A program made the translations under genes and the position numbers. 6,222 nucleotides of DNA, from NCBI GenBank assembly GCA_041181065.1, contig JBEGQI010000018.1, positions 1 through 6,222 of the forward strand, in the 5' to 3' direction. The notes under the pieces are model-generated. The model was not told the origin of the DNA, did no database searches, and worked only from the letters and a program-made list of their open reading frames with translations. The DNA comes from DSYF01 sp041181065. Lineage in GTDB: Bacteria; Verrucomicrobiota; Verrucomicrobiia; Limisphaerales; DSYF01. Shown here piece by piece: positions 1-6,222 of this stretch; positions within the stretch are counted from its first letter, which is position 1; each line of letters opens with the position of its first letter.

Positions 1-722
1 TGGCGGAACCGTTCGTGGTCGTGGGTGACGAGTCGCCGGACATCGTGAAGCAGCATGCGGGCGGGACGGTGAAGCTGGTCGTCGAGCGATTGAAAAAGGA
101 TTATTTTCAACGCGACCCGGAGGAGATCATCGACATCTGGCTGTTCAAGGACAACACGAGTTACCGCAAGCATGCCAAACTATTGTTCGACGATGAACCA
201 ACGACGCCGTTCGGTTACTACTCCGCCCGGCACCACGCGCTGGTGATGAATATCTCGACCGGTGGCGGCACGTTGGTGCATGAGATCGTGCATCCGTTCA
301 TGCGCGCGAACTTTCCGCAATGCCCGCCGTGGTTCAATGAAGGGCTCGCATCGCTCTACGAGCATTCGACGGAAAGGAACGGGCACATCCACGGCCTCAT
401 CAACTGGCGTTACACCGGACTGGAAAAGGCGATCAAGGAAGACAAACTCATCCCGTTCGAGAAGTTGATGGCGCTGGACGAGGAGGATTTCTACGGCGGC
501 AAGGGCAACCCCGGCTATGACCAGCATTACGGGCAGTCGCGCTACCTGTGTTTCTATCTACAAGAGAAAGGGCTGCTGGTGAAATTCTACCGCGAGTTCA
601 GCATCAACGCGAAGATTGACTCAACCGGATTCAAGACTCTCCAGCAGGTGCTCGGGGAAAAGGACATGATCAAGTTCCAAAAGCGGTGGGAGAAATTCAT
701 TCTCGATTTGAGAACCAATTGA
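1..722 (+). CDS. HExxH zinc metallopeptidase, peptidase MA-like (gluzincin-type), 5' partial
   Basis: The reading frame is open from base 3 to the TGA at 720-722. Its first visible residues (AEPFVVVGDESPD) already look like the inside of a folded domain, so the true start is upstream of the window; a GTG at 15 could be read as a start but is unlikely. Counting from that GTG, a zinc-binding HEIVH motif lies at residues 89-93. It is followed by PPWFNEGLASLYEH (104-117), whose Glu109 would be the third zinc ligand. HExxH followed 16 residues later by a Glu in 'W-x-x-E-G-x-A' is the pattern of peptidase MA-like/DUF1570-type gluzincins, in which Glu90 is the general base. No membrane segment is visible in this part, and any signal peptide would be upstream. 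Substrate and cellular location cannot be told. The next gene converges on it 60 bases downstream. The metallopeptidase fold is fairly sure, the exact family less so. Confidence 0.8.
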   Translation, partial: AEPFVVVGDESPDIVKQHAGGTVKLVVERLKKDYFQRDPEEIIDIWLFKDNTSYRKHAKLLFDDEPTTPFGYYSARHHALVMNISTGGGTLVHEIVHPFMRANFPQCPPWFNEGLASLYEHSTERNGHIHGLINWRYTGLEKAIKEDKLIPFEKLMALDEEDFYGGKGNPGYDQHYGQSRYLCFYLQEKGLLVKFYREFSINAKIDSTGFKTLQQVLGEKDMIKFQKRWEKFILDLRTN

Positions 723-730
723 GAAGTGAA

Positions 731-765
731 AGCAAAACGGGCACCCAACCAAAGTTGGATGCCCG
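731..765 (-). terminator. Intrinsic terminator of the prepilin-like gene
   Basis: Bases 738-749 and 754-765 form a 12-bp stem around a 4-base loop (UUUG in the minus-strand RNA). All pairs are Watson-Crick except one U-G. On the minus strand the stem is followed at once by TTTTGCTTTC (737-728). It starts 18 bases beyond the TGA of the prepilin-like gene. Read on the plus strand, the hairpin is followed by TAAGAAGGAGG with no T run and carries a C-A mismatch, so it would be a poor terminator for the converging peptidase gene, whose stop lies inside the terminator's downstream flank. Confidence 0.85.
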
Positions 766-782
766 TAAGAAGGAGGAAGAGA

Positions 783-1604
783 TCACCACCAAAAACCTCG
801 ACTGCTGCCACTTGCACGTTGGCTCATATCTTTGAATTTGCGCCAAGCAACGTGACCATCTTTGTAAGCGATGTGTCCACCATCAGGCAAGGCGCCCTTG
901 AGATGCGGGCTGATATGCGCAATCTTAAAACCACCACTTACGTTCACAAAACTTCCAGCCGCAGTTGGATTAGACGCCGTGCCTGCTTTGTTCTCACTGA
1001 TAGAGGCATCGGCTAGTAACGGACGCTCAGAAACAGATGTCACAGCTCCAGCAAGCGTCGAATTGACACCTGTTCGAACATCCTCCTGCAAAATGGTTGT
1101 GTTCTGGTTCGTCATATCCAATTGAAAAGCAGTTGGGTTTGCCTTGGGGCCGGTGAATGCCATGACATATCCAATCACATGATACTGTGAACCGTATTGC
1201 GCGAAGAAGGTCCACAAACTCTGGCCCGCTGCAGTATTTCCAAAGTTGTCTGCGTCACTAAACCTGGGGGAGGTTCCCGGACAATAGAACGTCTTCATCT
1301 GCACCCCACTGCCGATCATTGAATCCGCAACTTCGGGGGGTAAATCCCATGCCCAACCGTTATTCGGACTGGTAATCTCAGGCAACTTCTCCTTGTTATC
1401 ACCAGCATAAACCGTCGTTGCGATTGCAAACTGATGCAGGTTGTTGAGACACTGGATACGCCGAGCCCGTTCCTTCGCTTTGCCTAATGCCGGCAAAAGC
1501 ATCGCCGCCAAAATTGCAATGATGGCAATGACGACAAGGAGTTCAATCAGGGTGAAACCGCGCTGGGGTAAGCGCAGTCCAGCGGGGAGATTGTTGGACT
1601 TCAT
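783..1604 (-). CDS. Prepilin-like protein (type II secretion / type IV pilin-type N-terminal methylation signal)
   Basis: The product has 273 residues and an ATG start (1604-1602). A 15-residue leader with Arg11 and Arg15 precedes the prepilin peptidase site, with predicted cleavage between Gly16 and Phe17 and the conserved Glu at mature position 5 (Glu21). The hydrophobic helix spans about residues 17-40 and is followed by a charged stretch (KAKERARRIQC). The globular part has the 'YAGDNKEKLPE' segment (66-76), a 'FYCPG' Cys (108) and the C-terminal signature GGHIAYKDGHVAWRKF (242-257), then a short tail ending in two Trp. This is the architecture of the large prepilin-like families of Verrucomicrobiota and Planctomycetota. 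They are presumed to be exported and processed by a PilD-type peptidase, but most members have no known function. No secretion or pilus genes are adjacent. The start has no Shine-Dalgarno sequence (CACAGAAACCACCACC before the ATG), but the leader length fits it. Base composition looks A/T-richer than its neighbours. Confidence 0.88.
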   Translation of the reverse strand: MKSNNLPAGLRLPQRGFTLIELLVVIAIIAILAAMLLPALGKAKERARRIQCLNNLHQFAIATTVYAGDNKEKLPEITSPNNGWAWDLPPEVADSMIGSGVQMKTFYCPGTSPRFSDADNFGNTAAGQSLWTFFAQYGSQYHVIGYVMAFTGPKANPTAFQLDMTNQNTTILQEDVRTGVNSTLAGAVTSVSERPLLADASISENKAGTASNPTAAGSFVNVSGGFKIAHISPHLKGALPDGGHIAYKDGHVAWRKFKDMSQRASGSSRGFWW

Positions 1605-1806
1605 GGTGGTGGTTTCTGTGTGTTACATGGCGAATCTCGCTGAACATCCAAAACGGCGCAAGAATTAATTAGCAACCAAACTAAATTAAGTGCCAATCGG
1701 ACTTCCTGCCAGATCACCCAAAAGGAAAAGCTCCAAAAAACATCAAATCGTGCTGAAACCTATTCTCCAACAACCAACCAGCATGGAACCTAGCCGAGGA
1801 TCTGAA
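1605..1806 (-). promoter_or_regulatory. Intergenic gap with weak promoter candidate for the prepilin-like gene
   Basis: This 202-base gap between the helicase stop and the prepilin-like start is visibly A/T-richer than the rest of the window. On the minus strand the best sigma70-like match is TTGGCA (1696-1691), then 19 bases, then TAATTA (1671-1666). The -35 box is good, the -10 box poor and the spacing long. It would leave a leader of about 55 bases. Behind the helicase stop I find only a weak 5-bp arm pair (TGCTG/CAGCA) followed by GATTTGATG and a T6 run, so a helicase terminator here is possible but unconvincing. No small gene is supported. Confidence 0.25.
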
Positions 1807-3843
<2,037 letters not shown>

Positions 3844-4014
3844 GGCGGGCGAAGTTTAGATTCGGACCCGACCGAGGCAAGGGACATTCCGGAAAAAATT
3901 CCAAACGACGGAAACTTCTTGCGCAGCCTGCCAATATTCGAACAGCCAACTTCACCACCAAAGCGAAAGGCATCAACAAAGACAGGGCGTTTTGCATCGA
4001 CAGGCATACAAACG

Positions 4015-4043
4015 TTGCCCCGGCATGTGCGTTGCTATATGAT
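4015..4043 (+). promoter_or_regulatory. Sigma70-like promoter of the glycogen-binding domain gene
   Basis: TTGCCC (4015-4020) is followed after exactly 17 bases by TATGAT (4038-4043), a five-of-six match to TATAAT. Transcription would begin near 4050, giving a leader of about 37 bases before the ATG at 4087. This argues for that start, because three in-frame ATGs further upstream (4039, 4042, 4048) lie within the -10 box or at or before the predicted start of transcription. Confidence 0.5.
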
Positions 4044-4058
4044 GTCGATGTTCGACAT
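4042..4058. repeat. 17-base perfect dyad over the predicted transcription start (candidate operator)
   Basis: ATGTCGA-TGT-TCGACAT: two perfect 7-base arms (4042-4048 and 4052-4058) around three bases. It touches the end of the -10 box and is centred on the predicted +1 near 4050. The size and place suit a homodimeric repressor site. If transcription starts upstream of it, the same bases could instead fold as a small hairpin at the 5' end of the mRNA. No regulator gene lies nearby. Confidence 0.4.
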
Positions 4059-4086
4059 TTCCCGTCGGATAAACCCCGAAAGAGTT

Positions 4087-4464
4087 ATGAGCAAGACCAA
4101 GAAGACATCGAAAACCAAGGCTCCTGCGCAAGCCAAGGCCACACCTGTTACCGCGCAACGTTCCGTCGCTCCCGCACCGGCCGCCCCCACGACACCGGCC
4201 ACGCCCGTTCTGCCCAAGATCCGCCTCGAGATCGCCCGCCCAGGCGCGCAATCCGTCGCGGTCGCTGGCACCTTCAATGCCTGGCAGCCCGAGCAAATCA
4301 AAGCCGCCGGCAACGGCAGTTTCGCCAAGGAACTTGCCATCGCCCCCGGCCGCTACGAATACATGTTCGTGGTCGACGGCCAATGGGTCGCCGACCCGAA
4401 CGCCAAGGAATTCACCCCGAACCCATTCGGCGGTCAGAACTCCGTGCTCGTGATCAACAACTGA
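4087..4464 (+). CDS. Small protein with a single AMPK-type glycogen-binding (CBM48-like) domain
   Basis: The product has 125 residues. Residues 1-11 are Lys/Thr-rich (MSKTKKTSKTK) and 12-43 form an Ala/Pro/Thr linker. Residues 44-124 make one early-set beta-sandwich of the AMPK beta/CBM48 type: VAVAGTFNAW (57-66), a hydrophobic core with PGRYEYMFVVDGQWVADPNA (87-106), then NPFGGQNSVLVIN (112-124). Against the glycogen-binding surface of AMPK beta1 (Trp100, Lys126, Trp133, Asn150), Trp66, Trp100 and Asn118 line up, while Met93 stands where the Lys would be. There is no signal peptide, membrane segment or catalytic domain, so it is probably a cytoplasmic carbohydrate-binding or adaptor protein; its partner is unknown. 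The ATG at 4087 was chosen because it begins the natural linker and lies downstream of a good promoter; earlier in-frame ATGs (4039-4048) are disfavoured. AAAGAG sits only 2 bases before the ATG, too close for a normal ribosome site. It is a single-gene unit ended by the terminator at 4485. Confidence 0.85.
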   Translation: MSKTKKTSKTKAPAQAKATPVTAQRSVAPAPAAPTTPATPVLPKIRLEIARPGAQSVAVAGTFNAWQPEQIKAAGNGSFAKELAIAPGRYEYMFVVDGQWVADPNAKEFTPNPFGGQNSVLVINN

Positions 4465-4484
4465 GCCACTCGAACAACGGATTC

Positions 4485-4530
4485 AAACGCCTCGCTTCCG
4501 TCGCAACCGGCGGACGGGGCGTTTTTCTTT
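4485..4530 (+). terminator. Strong intrinsic terminator of the glycogen-binding gene
   Basis: The lower stem pairs 4485-4494 with 4515-4524 (10 bp, one T-G). A CT bulge (4495-4496) follows on the 5' side. The upper stem pairs 4497-4503 with 4508-4514 (7 bp, one T-G) around a CAAC loop. A T run then continues as TTCTTT through 4530. The hairpin begins 20 bases after the TGA at 4462-4464. The SOUL-family gene ends at 4534 on the other strand. Read that way, the stem ends in TTTGAATCC, so termination would be weaker but the hairpin may partly serve both genes. Confidence 0.88.
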
Positions 4531-4533
4531 GGC

Positions 4534-5121
4534 CTATTTCTCGACCATCAACATCACTTCGTTTCGCCGCCAGAATCCCGGCGTCCACGGCGGATCAAAG
4601 TAGCCATAGATCGGCGCCGACTTGCTTTGCAATTTCTCCTTCGCCAGCCATTCCTGCAGCTTCGCCAGCGACTCCTTCTCGCTCCTTGCATTCCGCCCGC
4701 CCTTGAACCGAAGCACGGCAAAGCGGCCCGCCGGCATTTCGCTCACATTCACCGAGGCATCCGTGGGTTTGGGCGCGTCCCCGGCTTTCATCCTCGTCGG
4801 CAAGACAAACGCCATCGTCACATTCGATTCACCCGCCGACATGAACACTGGCGTCGTCATCGCGATCTTCTGTTTCGCCTCGTTGCTTCCGGAGATGAAG
4901 CGGAACAGGCGCATGAAACTTCCGTCGCCGCCGTCGCCGCCCCTCGCCATCGGCGTTTGCACCACCGTCAACGCGGGATAGTCCCGCAACTCGAACTTTC
5001 CGTCGGTGCGCACCACTTGATACGGGGCCGATTCATAGCCCGAGCGCGACGTCTTGCAACCGACCAATGCCACAGCAACCACCCCGACAACGATGATGAC
5101 ACTGAAGATCATTTTTCTCAT
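4534..5121 (-). CDS. SOUL-family haem-binding-type protein, predicted lipoprotein
   Basis: The product has 195 residues from the ATG at 5121-5119. The N-terminus is a classical lipoprotein signal: MRKM, a hydrophobic run (residues 5-20), then lipobox LVG-Cys22, so the mature protein should be lipid-anchored by Cys22; Lys at +2 suggests the outer membrane if the usual sorting rule applies. The rest follows the SOUL/HBP pattern: YQVVRTDGKFELRDYPALTVV (34-54), FMRLFRFISGSNEAKQKIAMTTPVFM (69-94), MAFVLP, and the C-terminal YFDPPWTPGFWRRNEV (174-189). Eukaryotic family members bind haem or other tetrapyrroles; the role of bacterial ones is mostly unknown, so haem binding here is inference. A Gly/Asp-rich insert (GGDGGDG, 61-67) precedes the central block. 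The frame stays open upstream to 5235, but the added 38 residues come from a repeat-like intergenic stretch and would bury the signal peptide, so I reject them. No Shine-Dalgarno is visible. Confidence 0.9.
   Translation of the reverse strand: MRKMIFSVIIVVGVVAVALVGCKTSRSGYESAPYQVVRTDGKFELRDYPALTVVQTPMARGGDGGDGSFMRLFRFISGSNEAKQKIAMTTPVFMSAGESNVTMAFVLPTRMKAGDAPKPTDASVNVSEMPAGRFAVLRFKGGRNARSEKESLAKLQEWLAKEKLQSKSAPIYGYFDPPWTPGFWRRNEVMLMVEK
4922..4939. repeat. Two perfect copies of a 9-base tandem repeat inside the SOUL gene
   Basis: CCGTCGCCG occurs twice in direct succession and codes on the minus strand for the repeated Gly/Asp stretch (GGDGGDG) before the first conserved SOUL block. The unit keeps the frame, so copy-number change would only lengthen or shorten a glycine-rich loop. 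Confidence 0.7.
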
Positions 5122-5324
5122 GTTACCAATCTGGGAAATACACCAATGCATCACTTCTTTACCACGGATGACGCGGATTGCAATGCGCTGCCAGGGACGA
5201 CGGCTGGAAAACAGTTCGACTTCACCTTCTCTCAAGCCACTGCAATAGCCATGGCCTGTTTCGCTCCGCTATCGGCTTCGCTCTCGTCGTGACAGACGGA
5301 CCGCGCACCTTTAATTTCCCCGGC
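5122..5324. other. Divergent intergenic region with degenerate 'CACGGAT' element
   Basis: This 203-base gap separates the SOUL gene (minus) from the MqnD-like gene (plus). Bases 5163-5180 read CACGGATGACGCGGATTG, two imperfect copies of a 9-base unit. I recall similar 'CACGGATgACaCGGATt' strings as dispersed non-coding sequence in several bacterial genomes, but cannot verify this here. Overlapping it, ATTGCAAT (5177-5184) is a perfect palindrome, extended imperfectly by flanking CG pairs. For the SOUL gene the best minus-strand promoter guess is TTGCAA (5183-5178), 16 bases, TAAAGA, which is weak. Frames stay open into this gap on both strands (to 5178 on plus, 5235 on minus), but their products resemble no protein I recognise and I treat them as chance. 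Confidence 0.5.
5289..5317 (+). promoter_or_regulatory. Possible promoter giving a leaderless MqnD-like mRNA
   Basis: GTGACA (5289-5294, five of six against TTGACA), a 17-base spacer, then TAATTT (5312-5317, three of six). Only seven bases separate this -10 box from the ATG at 5325, so transcription would begin at or within a base of the start codon. There is no Shine-Dalgarno sequence in TTTCCCCGGC before the ATG, which fits. The -10 match is poor, so this is tentative. Confidence 0.28.
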
Positions 5325-6173
5325 ATGGCGCAGACTTTTACGCTCGGACATTCACCGGACCCGGATGACGCTTTCATGTTCTACGGACTGGCGAAGGATT
5401 TGATCCCTTCGCACGGCTACCGTTTTGAACACATCCTGCAGGACATCCAGACTCTCAACGAACGCGCGACGCGCGGGGAGTTGGACATCTCGGCAGTGAG
5501 CATCCACGCCTACGCGTTCGTGAGCGACAAATACGCACTGCTCCCCAGCGGCGCCAGTATGGGCGACGGCTATGGGCCGATGCTGGTCGCCAAGCATAAA
5601 TTTTCGCGCGAAGAGATCGCCAAGAAGAAGATTGCCGTGCCCGGCACCATGACCAGCGCATTCCTTGCATTGCAACTCTGGCTCGGCAAACCAGCCAAGG
5701 AGTTCAATTACGTGGTAGTCCCGTTCGACCAGATCTTTCAGGCCGTGCGCAACGGCTTGGCCGACGTGGGGCTCATCATCCATGAAGGTCAACTCACTTA
5801 TCGCAATGAAGGGCTCGTCGTGTGCGAAGACCTCGGCGTGTGGTGGGGCCGCGAGAACGACGGTCTTCCCCTGCCCCTCGGCGGCAATGTCATCCACAAG
5901 CGGTTTGCACCCGAAGTGCGTCGACAGATTTCTGACATCCTGACCGCCAGCATCCAGTTTAGTCTCGATCACCGGCCCGAAGCCGTGCAACACGCGTTGC
6001 AATACGCCCGCGACATGGGCCGCGACCTCGCCGACAAGTTTGTCGGAATGTATGTGAACCACTGGACGCTCGACTACGGCGAAAAAGGCCGTGAATCCAT
6101 CCGCCGTTTTCTAGGCCGCGCTTTCGAGCGTGGCATCATCCCGCACCGGCAGGAATTGGAATTCGTGATTTAG
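5325..6173 (+). CDS. mqnD: MqnD-family protein, probable 1,4-dihydroxy-6-naphthoate synthase (futalosine menaquinone route)
   Basis: The product has 282 residues, the usual MqnD length, and a periplasmic-binding-protein-like two-lobed fold but no signal peptide, so it should be cytoplasmic. MqnD converts cyclic dehypoxanthinylfutalosine to 1,4-dihydroxy-6-naphthoate plus dihydroxyacetone in the futalosine pathway. Recognisable blocks are GHSPDPDDAFMFYGLA (8-23), ILQDIQTLNERA (37-48), SGASMGDGYGPMLVA (75-89), VPGTMTSAFL (105-114), DQIFQAVRNGLADVGLIIHEGQLTY (135-159), DLGVWWGREND (169-179) and LPLPLGGN (181-188). These line up by memory with the Thermus thermophilus enzyme (SPCPNDTFIFY, LIIHE, LPLPLG); His153 matches the proposed catalytic histidine. 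The start ATG at 5325 begins the first beta strand directly; upstream in-frame codons back to 5178 lie in non-coding sequence. No other mqn gene is adjacent. The PDPDD rather than PCPND variant leaves open a related MqnA/MqnD/solute-binding paralogue of different function. Confidence 0.8.
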   Translation: MAQTFTLGHSPDPDDAFMFYGLAKDLIPSHGYRFEHILQDIQTLNERATRGELDISAVSIHAYAFVSDKYALLPSGASMGDGYGPMLVAKHKFSREEIAKKKIAVPGTMTSAFLALQLWLGKPAKEFNYVVVPFDQIFQAVRNGLADVGLIIHEGQLTYRNEGLVVCEDLGVWWGRENDGLPLPLGGNVIHKRFAPEVRRQISDILTASIQFSLDHRPEAVQHALQYARDMGRDLADKFVGMYVNHWTLDYGEKGRESIRRFLGRAFERGIIPHRQELEFVI

Positions 6174-6222
6174 CGGGTTCGGCCAAGCTTGCGTCTCAAA
6201 CCTTCAAGCACGCCCGAAACCC
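6174..6222 (+). other. Imperfect inverted repeat at window edge, possible truncated terminator
   Basis: Directly after the TAG, GGGTT-CGG (6175-6182) can pair with CCG-A-AACCC (6214-6222) with one bulged A, and inside it GCTTG (6187-6191) with CAAGC (6205-6209). This could be the hairpin of a terminator for the MqnD-like gene, but the T run that would decide it lies beyond the window. Confidence 0.3.

Larger units (their letters stand above)
3844..4086. other. Divergent intergenic region between helicase and glycogen-binding gene
   Basis: These 243 bases separate two genes transcribed away from each other, so both promoters should lie here. The plus-strand promoter is described separately. 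For the helicase I see no convincing minus-strand promoter; the best I could find (TTGGTG, 17 bases, AATATT around 3950-3980) is weak. Two overlapping small palindromes occur at 3887-3902: TTCCGGAA, then GGAA-AAAA-TTCC. They may be chance or a protein-binding site. No coding sequence is supported, although a plus-strand frame stays open across the gap. Confidence 0.6.

Noticed and set aside
770..776. Perfect AAGGAGG on the plus strand
   Set aside because: No start codon follows at a usable distance and no gene begins there on the plus strand; it lies between two converging gene ends.
5122..5235. N-terminal extension of the SOUL protein by 38 residues
   Set aside because: It would place the lipoprotein signal in the middle of the chain, and its sequence derives from the repeat-like intergenic stretch.
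5178..5324. N-terminal extension of the MqnD-like protein by 49 residues from a TTG
   Set aside because: The MqnD fold begins right after the ATG at 5325. The extension has no family similarity and lies in the divergent gap.
5352..6062. 236-codon minus-strand frame opposite the MqnD-like gene
   Set aside because: It is a mirror of a well-conserved coding sequence, with no recognisable domain.
6170..6222. Minus-strand frame ending in ...LRRKLGRTR and a TAA that overlaps the MqnD stop, possibly the tail of a converging gene
   Set aside because: Only 16 codons are visible and other frames are equally open in this short stretch; no support beyond the absence of stops.

Overview
The window is an ordinary-looking bacterial chromosome segment with six protein-coding genes and short intergenic gaps. 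It has no RNA gene, insertion sequence, phage gene, CRISPR array or toxin-antitoxin pair that I can see. The gene set points to the Planctomycetota/Verrucomicrobiota side of the tree, most likely Verrucomicrobiota. The prepilin-like protein has the 'GFTLIELLVVIAIIAILAAMLLPAL' type of N-terminus (residues 16-40) and a 'GGHIAYKDGHVAWRKF' C-terminal signature typical of the large prepilin-like families there. The menaquinone-type enzyme has a 'GHSPDPDDAFMFY' start that I associate with the same groups. None of the five visible starts has a convincing Shine-Dalgarno sequence. The phylum assignment is inference from family resemblance, not from a search.

Layout from left to right: (1) the 3' part of a plus-strand HExxH metallopeptidase (ends 722); (2) a strong intrinsic terminator that serves the opposite strand (731-765); (3) a minus-strand prepilin-like protein (783-1604); (4) a roughly 200-base A/T-richer gap; (5) a minus-strand Rep/UvrD-type DNA helicase (1807-3843); (6) a 243-base divergent intergenic region with a good plus-strand promoter and a 17-base perfect dyad over its predicted start site; (7) a 125-residue plus-strand protein with one AMPK-type glycogen-binding (CBM48-like) domain (4087-4464), followed by a textbook terminator (4485-4530); (8) a minus-strand SOUL-family haem-binding-type lipoprotein (4534-5121); (9) a 203-base divergent gap holding a degenerate 'CACGGATGACGCGGATTG' element; (10) a plus-strand MqnD-family protein (5325-6173), after which the window ends within 50 bases.

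The genes do not form an operon or an evident shared pathway. Strand changes and terminators cut the region into single-gene units: helicase (DNA repair/replication restart), MqnD-like (futalosine-route menaquinone synthesis), SOUL lipoprotein (possibly haem-related, envelope), glycogen-binding domain protein (possibly carbohydrate sensing), prepilin-like protein (secreted or surface) and a metallopeptidase. I found no previously undescribed multi-gene system. The points most worth a second look are regulatory: the dyad at 4042-4058, the possible leaderless start of the MqnD-like gene, and the general lack of Shine-Dalgarno sequences.
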